DNA from: Alphaproteobacteria bacterium UBA3760
Lineage (GTDB): Bacteria; Pseudomonadota; Alphaproteobacteria; Rs-D84
Assembly (NCBI GenBank): GCA_002371155.1
Contig: DFGC01000012.1
Span: forward strand, 1 to 61,531
Reading direction: 5' to 3'
DNA: 61,531 nt
The notes beneath the pieces are model-generated. The model was not told the origin of the DNA, ran no database searches, and saw only the letters and a program-made list of their open reading frames with translations. Positions within the stretch are counted from its first letter, which is position 1, and every line of letters begins with the position of its first letter. This document shows, piece after piece, positions 1-8,748 of the stretch. A program made the translations under genes and the position numbers.

Positions 1-14
1 AACTGGGGAAAATC

Positions 15-1760
15 ATGAAAAAATTGCGTATGTTCGATTCGTTAAAATTTGTGTTGGCGACCGTCGCGTGCACATTTATATTAAATGTCGCGCACGCGGA
101 TGAAACGTGTGACACGCATTGGGAAAATTATGTTTCGGCCACGGGAACCGTTAGTCAAAATGGCACCCCGACACCAACAAATCCAATTGAACCAAAATTT
201 TATACCCAGGGAGAAATGGTTCTGCGTGCGGTTGGTAATGTTGCCGATTCATACGATGCCACAACTGGCAAAATCACCCGGCGTATTGGTGTCAAAGTGT
301 TTAATGGAACTGAAAGTTGGGGTATTAGTGAGATGTATTCTGGGACGTATAGGACATTTTGGCTGTATCCAGATGAAATAGGGGCCGTTAGGGTAACCAG
401 TAATATAAAAGCCCCAGTGCTTAGCAATTATTTTTCTGCGGCACCGATTGCGGGCGCCAACAATGCAACACAACGAGATAATACAATAAGCACAAATTCA
501 GTTGCACATTCACCTAATTCGACTTGGATTCGCACAAATGATTTTTCAACCGTGTCAGAGTTTAAATCATGGTTAAGTGCGCGTCATGCCGCAGGAAAAC
601 CGGTTGTTATGTATTATCAGTTGGCAACACCAGTGGAAGAAGATTGGACATCGACGCAGTATTGTGTTGAACCAATAAAAATCGCGACGACAAAATATAA
701 CGAACAACAATTTGCACCGGTGGAAACGGATTTAGATGCGGCGGTTGCGGCGGTGGATACTGTCGTGACCCAGACGATGACCCAGGCACAGCAAATAGAC
801 CAAATCGCGAATGAAAAACAAACCCGCCCAGATGAGTCTTGTCCGCCGTTCAAAAAATGTTTGCTGGTCGAGGACGAGGACGGCACGCCGCATTGGTATG
901 AAATATACGACCCGATAAACGATTTTTTAAGACCGATTTTGGCGGCGGCGGCATTGTCGGGCAACCAAGGCGCACCAGTGCAAACATCGCACAGCGATGG
1001 TTCAAATACAATTATAGATACATCGAATATTTTTTATAACGGCAGTGGCGCATTCAGGAAAAAATATATAGATAACAGCACATCGGCGGCCGATCGTCCG
1101 TTTGGTCCGACAACATTGGACCGGTGTGCGGATAATGCGACACGAACAACATCAACGGTAGATGCGGGGTTGTGTTATAATACGGGCGGAATGTTCCGCA
1201 CACTTACCGAGGGTTCGGATGACGATGCGGGTGAATGGGCATTGGTGTGGAACGGAAATGAGGGTGGCGAGAACTTAGGCATAACGCCGGGTGTGGTGTA
1301 TGGCGTTGCGAAATGCACATCGGTTGGACAACACACAACAGAAATAACCGGTGATGTGCAATCGGGGTCGGAATATTGGTGGCCGAAAAAATTAAATAAT
1401 TATGCGACATCGAATCCGACAACATTGGCGAGTTTGATAACCGAATACCCAAATTCAAATATCGAAACGGTATTTAATCAGCTGCCAAACCCGTATGGGA
1501 CCGAGGATAATCCGGAATACCCACGTGCGAACTATCGTAATTGTTGGTGCAAAATGACGGCGATAGGTGTGCCCGGTTCGGGTGATGATTTTGCCGAGCA
1601 AGCCGCCAATGGTTCAATAATGTCGGTTGCCGGGGGCGGTTGGGTCTTTGACGGCCCGAACACGTCGGCGACGGATTGTGCGCGCATCTGCGCGTACAAC
1701 TGCGCGTACCGCGTTCGGGCTGCCGCCGCGTTCCGCAAAAATGTTTTAACCGTGAGATAA
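15..1760 (+). CDS. Modular exported protein with phage-structural-like domain
   Basis: This 581-residue protein of unknown function starts at an ATG after GGGGAAAA. A signal peptide ends about residue 28 (LNVAHA). Residues ~40-210 carry TPTPTNPI early and MYYQLATPVEE late, a pattern I associate with phage minor structural proteins. Residues ~221-300 form a module starting KIATTKY and ending GTPHWYE that recurs in the gene at the other end of the window and, more weakly, in the small gene at 41501. The C-terminal third is cysteine-rich (CWCKMT near 506, DCARICAYNCAYRV near 553). The first ~100 bp, including the ribosome-binding site, are ~86% identical by eye to the inverted paralogue at the window end. 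A secreted or surface role is inferred. Confidence 0.75.
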   Translation: MKKLRMFDSLKFVLATVACTFILNVAHADETCDTHWENYVSATGTVSQNGTPTPTNPIEPKFYTQGEMVLRAVGNVADSYDATTGKITRRIGVKVFNGTESWGISEMYSGTYRTFWLYPDEIGAVRVTSNIKAPVLSNYFSAAPIAGANNATQRDNTISTNSVAHSPNSTWIRTNDFSTVSEFKSWLSARHAAGKPVVMYYQLATPVEEDWTSTQYCVEPIKIATTKYNEQQFAPVETDLDAAVAAVDTVVTQTMTQAQQIDQIANEKQTRPDESCPPFKKCLLVEDEDGTPHWYEIYDPINDFLRPILAAAALSGNQGAPVQTSHSDGSNTIIDTSNIFYNGSGAFRKKYIDNSTSAADRPFGPTTLDRCADNATRTTSTVDAGLCYNTGGMFRTLTEGSDDDAGEWALVWNGNEGGENLGITPGVVYGVAKCTSVGQHTTEITGDVQSGSEYWWPKKLNNYATSNPTTLASLITEYPNSNIETVFNQLPNPYGTEDNPEYPRANYRNCWCKMTAIGVPGSGDDFAEQAANGSIMSVAGGGWVFDGPNTSATDCARICAYNCAYRVRAAAAFRKNVLTVR

Positions 1761-1850
1761 AAAATAATCTGGGGGGGGCATCGCTATGGATGCGCCGCGG
1801 TGGGGCCCGATACGCCGAGATGACGATATTTTCAACCATAAAAAATTAAA

Positions 1851-3116
1851 TTATGCGGCTTTTTTGGGTTCGGCAAATATTTCCATTGGTTGCTTTTTAC
1901 CCAAAACGACATCTTTATCGACAACGATTTCGGTTAAACCGTCCTTTTCTGGCGCATCGAACATCGGTTGCAACAGCAATTTTTCCAAAATACTGCGCAA
2001 ACCACGCGCACCCGTTTTGCGTTTCACCGCCAATTTTGCAATCTCGGTCAAACCATCCGCCGTCACCGTCAATTTCACACCATCTAAATCCAGCATGGCG
2101 GCGTATTGTTTCACAATCGCATTTTTCGGTTCGGTCAAAATTTTCACCAATGCGTCTTCATCCAAATCTTGCAGTGTGGCGATTATCGGCAAACGCCCAA
2201 TCAATTCAGGTATAATTCCGAACTTTACCAAATCTTGGGGTTCGACATCCGCCAAATGATTTTTTTCATCACGTTCCTGTTTTGATGCAACATCGGCACC
2301 AAATCCAATTCCGGCACGCATACTTTTACGATTACCAATAATTTTATTCAGTCCGTCAAATGCCCCACCACATATAAACAAAATTTTTGATGTATCCAAT
2401 TGAATTGTTGCCTCGCCCGGGTGTTTGCGTCCACCCCCGCCCGCCGGCACATTTGCGACGGTGCCTTCGACCAATTTCAATAATGCCTGTTGCACACCCT
2501 CGCCTGAAACATCGCGCGTAAGTGATGGATTTTCTGATTTACGTGAAATTTTATCGATTTCGTCGATGTATATAATTCCGCGACTGGCACGTTCGACATC
2601 AAAATTCGCATTTTGCAACAACCGCGATAAAACACTTTCCACATCATCACCAACATATCCGGCCTCGGTCAATGTGGTTGCGTCCGCAATCGCAAACGGC
2701 ACATCCAAAATTCGCGCCAATGTTTGTGCAAACAATGTTTTACCCGTTCCCGTCGGTCCAATCAATAACACATTAGATTTTTGGATTTCGACATCTGTAT
2801 TTTTTGTTGCCATATGACGTTTGTAATGATTATACACCGCCACCGACAACGCGCGTTTTGCGTCAACCTGGCCAATAATATATTCGTCCAAGAAATCATA
2901 AATTTGATGTGGGGTCGGTAATTTTGTTGCATCATTTTTAATTGCATTGCGTTGCAAATCATCCGCCATAATATCATTACACAGTGCGATACATTCATCG
3001 CAAATGCAAACATTACGACCACTGACCAACTTTTTAACCTCGTACACAGCCTTGCCACAAAACGAACAAAACTGATTATTTTTATCCGGTGAAGACACTT
3101 TTTTATCGTCGCTCAT
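1851..3116 (-). CDS. clpX: ATP-dependent Clp protease ATP-binding subunit ClpX
   Basis: AAA+ unfoldase that recognises tagged substrates and feeds them to ClpP in the cytoplasm. The N-terminal zinc-binding domain has C17, C20, C39 and C42. The Walker A motif GPTGTGKT lies at residues 120-127, the Walker B motif reads YIDEIDK, and an IGF loop for docking on ClpP is present (AGIGFGA). Its 421 residues are normal for the family. It lies 23 bp downstream of clpP on the same strand, the usual clpP-clpX operon, and probably uses the promoter upstream of clpP. Nothing in it looks degraded. Confidence 0.98.
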   Translation of the reverse strand: MSDDKKVSSPDKNNQFCSFCGKAVYEVKKLVSGRNVCICDECIALCNDIMADDLQRNAIKNDATKLPTPHQIYDFLDEYIIGQVDAKRALSVAVYNHYKRHMATKNTDVEIQKSNVLLIGPTGTGKTLFAQTLARILDVPFAIADATTLTEAGYVGDDVESVLSRLLQNANFDVERASRGIIYIDEIDKISRKSENPSLTRDVSGEGVQQALLKLVEGTVANVPAGGGGRKHPGEATIQLDTSKILFICGGAFDGLNKIIGNRKSMRAGIGFGADVASKQERDEKNHLADVEPQDLVKFGIIPELIGRLPIIATLQDLDEDALVKILTEPKNAIVKQYAAMLDLDGVKLTVTADGLTEIAKLAVKRKTGARGLRSILEKLLLQPMFDAPEKDGLTEIVVDKDVVLGKKQPMEIFAEPKKAA

Positions 3117-3139
3117 ATCTCTTTAATCCCCATTAAAAA

Positions 3140-3721
3140 TTATTTACGAACCAAAATCCCATCAATTAAACCGAAATCTTTGGCGACATCCGCCGTCATC
3201 CAATTATTGCGTTCCATTGCATCGAACAATTCTTTTTCTTTGCGTCCGGTAAATTCAGCCATTTGTTTAATCAACGCCTTTTTCACGCGCACAGATTCTT
3301 TTAATTCAATTTCCATATCAGTCACCTGACCCCGCGTTCCAGACAATGGTTGATGAATCATAATCGATGTGTTTGGCAAAACGAAACGTTTTCCTTTCTC
3401 GCCCGCCGCCAATAACACAGATGCCATCGACGCAACCAAGCCCATACCAATTGTAGAAACCGGCGATTTAATATACTGCATCGTATCCATAATCGCCCAA
3501 CCGGCGGTCACATCACCACCGGGTGAATTTATATACATTGAAATATCTGCATTTGGATTTTCAGATTCCAACAATAACAACTGGGCAACAATGACATTTG
3601 CCATATTTGTTTCAATTTCGCCAGTCACCATAATAATTCTGTCGCGCAGCAATCGTGAATAAATGTCAAAAGACCGTTCGCCACGTGGCGATTCTTCTAT
3701 AACCATAGGTATCAAAGCCAT
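3140..3721 (-). CDS. clpP: ATP-dependent Clp protease proteolytic subunit ClpP (Asn in triad)
   Basis: Serine peptidase that assembles as a double heptamer and degrades proteins unfolded by ClpX. The 193 residues align from end to end with E. coli ClpP. The nucleophile is Ser98 (VASMAS) and the base is His123 (MIHQPL). The third triad position, Asp in E. coli (ERDRFL), is Asn172 here (ERNNWM), read directly from codon AAT at 3206-3208. As I recall, Listeria ClpP1 also has Asn at this position and depends on a partner ClpP. No second clpP lies in this window. The start ATG follows GGGTGTGAT, and a strong promoter lies just upstream. Confidence 0.97.
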   Translation of the reverse strand: MALIPMVIEESPRGERSFDIYSRLLRDRIIMVTGEIETNMANVIVAQLLLLESENPNADISMYINSPGGDVTAGWAIMDTMQYIKSPVSTIGMGLVASMASVLLAAGEKGKRFVLPNTSIMIHQPLSGTRGQVTDMEIELKESVRVKKALIKQMAEFTGRKEKELFDAMERNNWMTADVAKDFGLIDGILVRK

Positions 3722-3758
3722 ATCACACCCTTTTAATAAAATTCGTTATTTTTACATA

Positions 3759-3787
3759 ATTATAGCACAAAAAAAAGCAGTTCGCAA
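3759..3787 (-). promoter_or_regulatory. Promoter upstream of clpP-clpX
   Basis: On the minus strand TTGCGA is separated by 17 bp from TATAAT, with an extended -10 (TGC before TATAAT). It lies about 40 bp upstream of the clpP ATG. Housekeeping sigma-factor use is inferred from the match; no heat-shock motif is obvious. Confidence 0.6.
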
Positions 3788-3814
3788 ATTTTCCGCCACT
3801 TTATTAAATATAAT

Positions 3815-4981
3815 CTATAAAGTTAAAATTTCAATAGCTGGCAAAGTGCCATTTTCGATAAATTCTAAAAATGCCCCACCACCGGTCGAAACAAATGTTA
3901 TATCATCGCGCACGCCCGCCGCATCCACGGCCGCAACCGTTTCGCCACCACCAACAACACTGACCAATCGCCCAGATTTAGTCTGTACCGCAATCGCACG
4001 CGCAACGCGAAAACTGGATTCGCCCCAAACCGCGCCCCACTCTGCCATGCCAAATGTCCCATTCCATATAACCGTCGCAGATTTTTCAATTTCCGCAATA
4101 TTACGGGTGGCGGTCATTGGTCCATCATCAATAATCACGTCCCCTTCCGCAATTTCATCCAATGTTTTATTTATCCGCACCGCAGATTTTTCAAATTTTT
4201 CCCCAACACCTTTATCAATGGGCATTAAAAATTTGCACCCATGCGCATCTGCAATTTTCATAATTTCACGTGCCACATCCGCCATATCCGGCTCATACAG
4301 TGAATTTCCAACCCGCGCCCCGCACGCATAATTAAATGTGGTTCCAATCGCGCCACCAACAATTACCGTATCCGCCAATTTGCATAATGTTTTCAACACA
4401 CCAATTTTTCCCGATACCTTGGCACCGCCAACAATCGCCGTCAATGGCCGCCTTGGGTTTTCCAGCAATCGCGAAATATTTTCCACCTCTGATTTCAGTA
4501 ATTCACCGGCGAACGCGGGCAAAATTTTCGTAACACCAACGGTTGATGCCGCCGCCCGATGCGATACCGCAAACGCATCATTTACAAACAAATCAAACCC
4601 ACGCGCCAGCGCACCCGCAAAACCGACGTCGTTTTCTTCTTCGCCCGCATAGAACCGAACATTTTCCAACAGCACAACATCAGAGTCCCGCATACCCGCC
4701 AAAATTTTTTTATCCAAACAATCATCAACAAATGGGATTTTCATGTAATCCGCAACCGGGCGCAACGATAATTCCGGGTTTGCCACACCCCCCGGCCGCC
4801 CCAGGTGCGCACACAACGCAACCCGCGCCCCAGCATCGCGCAATTTATTTATGGTCGGCATCGATTGTTCAATACGGAAAGTGTCCAAAATTTTTCCATT
4901 TTCGATTTGGACATTAAAATCCACCCGCAACAAAACATACTTGCCGCGGACAGAATTATAATCAACACTACGCAGTTGCAT
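3815..4981 (-). CDS. pgk: Phosphoglycerate kinase
   Basis: Transfers phosphate from 1,3-bisphosphoglycerate to ADP in glycolysis. The 388 residues carry the family landmarks: RVDFNV near the N-terminus (followed by Gln where Pro is usual), HLGRPGG in the substrate site, and STGGGAFLEF in the C-terminal nucleotide domain. The ATG follows GAAGGAAAA and begins 2 bp after the rnhB stop codon, so the two genes are translationally linked. No gap or frameshift is seen. Confidence 0.97.
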   Translation of the reverse strand: MQLRSVDYNSVRGKYVLLRVDFNVQIENGKILDTFRIEQSMPTINKLRDAGARVALCAHLGRPGGVANPELSLRPVADYMKIPFVDDCLDKKILAGMRDSDVVLLENVRFYAGEEENDVGFAGALARGFDLFVNDAFAVSHRAAASTVGVTKILPAFAGELLKSEVENISRLLENPRRPLTAIVGGAKVSGKIGVLKTLCKLADTVIVGGAIGTTFNYACGARVGNSLYEPDMADVAREIMKIADAHGCKFLMPIDKGVGEKFEKSAVRINKTLDEIAEGDVIIDDGPMTATRNIAEIEKSATVIWNGTFGMAEWGAVWGESSFRVARAIAVQTKSGRLVSVVGGGETVAAVDAAGVRDDITFVSTGGGAFLEFIENGTLPAIEILTL

Positions 4982-4983
4982 TT

Positions 4984-5592
4984 TTATTTTCCTTCCAAAA
5001 TTCGCTTTACCGGACCAAATGTCCGCCGATAATGCTCATTTATACCATATTTTTTGATTGCTTGCAAGTGTTCCGGTGTTGGGTATCCGGCGTTCTTTTC
5101 CCAATGATACCCCGGATATTTTTGCGCCAATTTATGCATCAAACGGTCCCGCGATACTTTCGCCACAATGGACGCCGCCGCAATGGATAACGATTTCGCG
5201 TCCCCTTTGACAACCGCGCACCCATTCAAATTTTTCGGCACACGATTCCCGTCAATCAGGCAAAAATCCGGCACGCACCTCAGATTTGCAACCGCCCGTT
5301 CCATCGCACGCATCGACGCCCACAATATATTTAATTCATCTATTTCCGCGGGACTGCATTCACCCACCGCCCAAATCGTATTATGCGTTATCCAATCATA
5401 TGCCGCATCGCGCTGGGTCGCACTCATTTGCTTTGAATCGCGTATAACCACCGGAATTTCTATATCGCGCCGTGGAAAAATTACCGCAGATGCTACCACC
5501 GGCCCACACAATGGGCCGCGGCCTGCCTCGTCCACACCGGCGACAATACCGTCATGCATCAATTCAAAATTAAAATCTGGATTTGTATTCAT
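4984..5592 (-). CDS. rnhB: Ribonuclease HII
   Basis: Removes RNA from RNA-DNA hybrids, including single ribonucleotides in DNA. The type 2 signature VAGVDEAGRGPLCGPV is near the N-terminus. Further acidic active-site positions appear in VIRDSKQMS and in LIDGNRVP. The open frame extends upstream to 5715, but homology begins just after the ATG at 5592 (MNTNPDFN), giving 202 residues, a typical RNase HII length. The longer start would add a hydrophobic tail that overlaps the divergent small gene. It is coupled to pgk downstream. Confidence 0.93.
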   Translation of the reverse strand: MNTNPDFNFELMHDGIVAGVDEAGRGPLCGPVVASAVIFPRRDIEIPVVIRDSKQMSATQRDAAYDWITHNTIWAVGECSPAEIDELNILWASMRAMERAVANLRCVPDFCLIDGNRVPKNLNGCAVVKGDAKSLSIAAASIVAKVSRDRLMHKLAQKYPGYHWEKNAGYPTPEHLQAIKKYGINEHYRRTFGPVKRILEGK

Positions 5593-5639
5593 GATTATTA
5601 TCATAGCAAAATTTTCCAAAAAAAACATAATATTTTTAA

Positions 5640-5669
5640 TTGACAAACGATTATACCGTGTAATAATAC
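5640..5669 (+). promoter_or_regulatory. Promoter for the two small genes at 5.7-6.3 kb
   Basis: TTGACA at 5640-5645 and TAATAC at 5664-5669 are separated by 18 bp. Transcription would begin about 30 bp before the preferred ATG at 5709. The assignment rests on consensus match and position only. Confidence 0.5.
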
Positions 5670-5708
5670 ATGCCAGACAAAAAAACAGAAAAACCAAAGG
5701 ATTATAAA

Positions 5709-5852
5709 ATGCCAAATACCGCAGCAGTCAACGAGGCAACGGCCCCCCAAAAAACACAACAAACACCAAAAGACCCAAATTTTTATGCAAAAATGTTCGC
5801 AAAAATGGCAGAAACGATTTGTAGAACCACACGAAGCAATCTGGGGATGTAA
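5709..5852 (+). CDS. Small hypothetical protein
   Basis: A 47-residue product if started at the ATG at 5709, which follows AAAGGATT at good spacing. An in-frame ATG at 5670 would give 60 residues but lies right at the -10 box of the predicted promoter. The protein is polar and rich in Ala, Thr and Gln, then Lys and Met (FYAKMFAKMAE), with no signal peptide or membrane span. It is followed 5 bp later by another unknown gene, suggesting a two-gene unit. No family recognised. Confidence 0.5.
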   Translation: MPNTAAVNEATAPQKTQQTPKDPNFYAKMFAKMAETICRTTRSNLGM

Positions 5853-5857
5853 TTTTT

Positions 5858-6343
5858 ATGCAAAAAATCCAGGTAAATTTACAACTCGACATTTCTGAAC
5901 CAGATACAGAAAAAATTACGGATTTGGTCGTATTATCAACTGCATTGGTTATAGAACAACAAACAATTAAACGTGCCGAAACATTTGGTGAAATTTTTAA
6001 TCACGGTTTGGCAATAACAAATTCCCTTGCTTTGATGCATGTTTTGCACAACACAACAAATAACAAGATTTTTTTCGTTGTGCTCTATATGCCATTGATA
6101 TTATTATTTGCAAAAATGGGTTTTACGCATACTAAACAAAAACAAATTGCCAAAAATGAATTAAACCGCACATCGGCACAAAACAACGCGTTAATTACCG
6201 TTTTGAAATCATCCAACAAACAAACCATCCATCAAATCGCCGAAACATATACCCAAGAAATCGGTGATACGCCAATCAATACCATAACAAAACACCAGGC
6301 AAACAATATAATTGGCCACATATTAATGCGGTATCAACGATAA
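5858..6343 (+). CDS. Hypothetical protein with one membrane-like segment
   Basis: 161 residues with the start after GGGGATG. The middle (about residues 68-86, FFVVLYMPLILLFA) is a likely transmembrane helix. The flanks are polar and contain repeated Thr/Gln/Asn-rich stretches. The gene converges on the lytic transglycosylase gene, with 3 bp between the stops. No family recognised; a small membrane-associated protein is the most that can be said. Confidence 0.6.
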   Translation: MQKIQVNLQLDISEPDTEKITDLVVLSTALVIEQQTIKRAETFGEIFNHGLAITNSLALMHVLHNTTNNKIFFVVLYMPLILLFAKMGFTHTKQKQIAKNELNRTSAQNNALITVLKSSNKQTIHQIAETYTQEIGDTPINTITKHQANNIIGHILMRYQR

Positions 6344-6346
6344 AAA

Positions 6347-8071
6347 CTAAATCGACATACGATTTTCAATTTGATGTTGCACATATTCATCTTCACTGTT
6401 ATACAGTGGCCATTGCCCATTTGCCAATTCCTGCATAGATGTCAACGGTTGATTCAAACGCGCACGATACAACCATAAATTCGACAGAACGCGTTTTATA
6501 TATCCACGTGTTTCATACGCCGGAAAACTTTCAATATATAACAACGGGTCATATGTATTAAAATTCTTTTCAAATTTTTGGACATTACCAATCCCGGCAT
6601 TATACGCCGCCAACATTTTTATAATACTGTTATCTATTACCGGCTGTTGCAATAAATCAACGATATATTGCTGTCCCAAAAACATATTGTGTTCAGGTTT
6701 CGACATATCCATATCCGAAAACTTTATTTTATTTTTATGCGCAACCAAACGCGCCGTTCCCGGCATCAGTTGCATAACACCATTTGCCCCCACCACAGAT
6801 TTAGCCGTCGTTTTGAAACCACTTTCTTGTTTTGTAATTGCGAACAACAACGCGCGGTCAATTGACCAACCACCCATTGGTTCCCAATCTGGCAACGGAT
6901 ATTGCGCGGAATAAATAATATCATCATCTATTTCCAAAATTCCCCTTTCGCGAACGACACTGGCAATATGCAACGCCAACCGTGGCAACGCATACGCCGT
7001 TGCAACCGAATTTATCGCATGCAATGTTTTATCCGACGCATCCGCCGTTATCAAAGATTTCAAATACATTTCTGCACGAACATTTTGTCCAACCTGTAAT
7101 AATGCCAGCGCAATCCGCCCCAATTTCAATTCACGCAATGTCGCAATATCTTCATCGGTACAATCTTGCTCGAAAAATTCATACTCAGGCGTCCGTCCCA
7201 ACATCGTCGCAGACAATGCCCCATAAAACGCCATTGGATGTGCCGCACCAATTTCCCAGTATTTCTTGGCCGCCGACATATCATCATTTGCGTCCGCCGC
7301 GCGTCCCGCCCAAAATGCCGCCTCGACCTTGCGCGCGTCATTTATTTGTTCCAAATCCAAAATACGACCAAAATATTTTTCAGATTCCGCATATTTTGCC
7401 TCTTTATAATAAATCAGTCCCATTGTCCACAAACCATATTCACTGTTTGCGTCCGCCGCAACGAATCCCCATTTGCGTGCCAATTCCAATTCACCATTTG
7501 TATAATAAACATATGCCAAACGCCCCGCCAACCGACCATAATCAACCGACGACAACGCTTTTTTGAATTTTTTATCTTCTAAAATATTTCTGGCACGACG
7601 GGTTGCACCACTGCGAATCGCGCGTCTGAATGTGGTAATTTTTTTCTCGGTCTGTTTAGAATATTTTTTTGTCGTCCATGTTTCACTCTGTGCCGATTCG
7701 CCATGCATTTTCCCCGTCAGTATCGCATACACAATCGGATTTTTCACCTTGACCTTTTTTACCTTGGCGAATTTAGAAACACGCTCCGCACCCGGCATAT
7801 CGTAATATTTATTCATCCAATTTGATAATTCTTTGCCACTGGTGCGATATGATTTAGAAAAAAATCGTTGATATAAAACCTCGTTCATCAAAATTTTATC
7901 GGAAATTTTTGCCTCTAACTTTTTGGCGGCATCGATTTTTTCTTTATCTTGCAGCATAAAAATTTGTTGATACACATCCGCATCCGCGTCCGACAAAATA
8001 TCAATAGTCGGTCGTGCGAACGCATTGCCCGCAAAAAACAAACCGATTAAGATTACAAATATTTTTCTCAT
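6347..8071 (-). CDS. Soluble lytic murein transglycosylase (Slt family)
   Basis: Cleaves peptidoglycan between MurNAc and GlcNAc to leave an anhydro end. The preferred ATG at 8071 opens a signal peptide (MRKIFVILIGLFFAGNAFA), giving 574 residues; the frame continues upstream into nrdR and is not used. A long alpha-helical superhelical region resembling Slt70 occupies most of the protein. The C-terminal SLT domain has the catalytic Glu in ITKQESGFK, then GVMQLMPGTA and AAYNAG. Its start lies 1 bp after the nrdR stop with no clear ribosome-binding site, so translational coupling is likely. Periplasmic wall turnover is inferred. Confidence 0.93.
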   Translation of the reverse strand: MRKIFVILIGLFFAGNAFARPTIDILSDADADVYQQIFMLQDKEKIDAAKKLEAKISDKILMNEVLYQRFFSKSYRTSGKELSNWMNKYYDMPGAERVSKFAKVKKVKVKNPIVYAILTGKMHGESAQSETWTTKKYSKQTEKKITTFRRAIRSGATRRARNILEDKKFKKALSSVDYGRLAGRLAYVYYTNGELELARKWGFVAADANSEYGLWTMGLIYYKEAKYAESEKYFGRILDLEQINDARKVEAAFWAGRAADANDDMSAAKKYWEIGAAHPMAFYGALSATMLGRTPEYEFFEQDCTDEDIATLRELKLGRIALALLQVGQNVRAEMYLKSLITADASDKTLHAINSVATAYALPRLALHIASVVRERGILEIDDDIIYSAQYPLPDWEPMGGWSIDRALLFAITKQESGFKTTAKSVVGANGVMQLMPGTARLVAHKNKIKFSDMDMSKPEHNMFLGQQYIVDLLQQPVIDNSIIKMLAAYNAGIGNVQKFEKNFNTYDPLLYIESFPAYETRGYIKRVLSNLWLYRARLNQPLTSMQELANGQWPLYNSEDEYVQHQIENRMSI

Positions 8072-8072
8072 A

Positions 8073-8573
8073 TTAAAACAATGTTGTTTTTGGTAATTTA
8101 CACACGATGGCATTATCGTCATCCGCGGGTATTTGGTCAATGATTTTTTTGAAATCCGATATTTTGGAAAATTTACGATACACCGACACAAAACGCACAA
8201 ATGCAATCGGATCCAAATTCAGCAACGAATCCGACACCATTTGTCCCACTGCCGCAGACGAAACTGTTTCATCCGCATTTTCTGTTTCCAAACGCCGATG
8301 AATGGATGTCACCAATTTTTCGATTTGTTCATCCCCCACATCACGATTACGACACGCCAATTTAATACTGCGCGCCAATTTTTCCCGGTCAAACGGTTCC
8401 AATTTACCACTGTTTTTACGCACCATCAAATCACGCATTTGCACGCGTTCGACGGTTGTGAACCGCGCGCCGCACTGATTACAAACCCGCCGGCGCCGAA
8501 TAATTGCGTCTTCGATATCGGGGCGTGAATCCAACACGCGGCTATCAGTAGAATTACAGTATGGACATCTCAT
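8073..8573 (-). CDS. nrdR: Transcriptional repressor NrdR
   Basis: Represses ribonucleotide reductase genes in response to ATP/dATP. The N-terminal zinc ribbon is clear (MRCPYCNS, then RRVCNQCGARF), followed by the ATP-cone (VRKNSGKLEPFDREKLARS). At 166 residues it is close to the family norm. The frame begins two codons earlier (ATG at 8579), but MRCPYC is the usual N-terminus; neither start has a strong ribosome-binding site. It is linked to the lytic transglycosylase gene. No ribonucleotide reductase gene is in the window. Confidence 0.95.
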   Translation of the reverse strand: MRCPYCNSTDSRVLDSRPDIEDAIIRRRRVCNQCGARFTTVERVQMRDLMVRKNSGKLEPFDREKLARSIKLACRNRDVGDEQIEKLVTSIHRRLETENADETVSSAAVGQMVSDSLLNLDPIAFVRFVSVYRKFSKISDFKKIIDQIPADDDNAIVCKLPKTTLF

Positions 8574-8748
8574 ATCCATATAAATTTAGCAATGAAAACG
8601 ACAAGTGTAAAGCATATTTTTTTACATAAAAATGCAAAAAAATTGTTTTTTCAAAAAAATCAAGCCTTTTTATTCATTTTTTTTGCCAAACACGAAAAAA
8701 AATCACCAAAAAATATGATAAAATATTACGCATAGGGATTGGGGAGAG

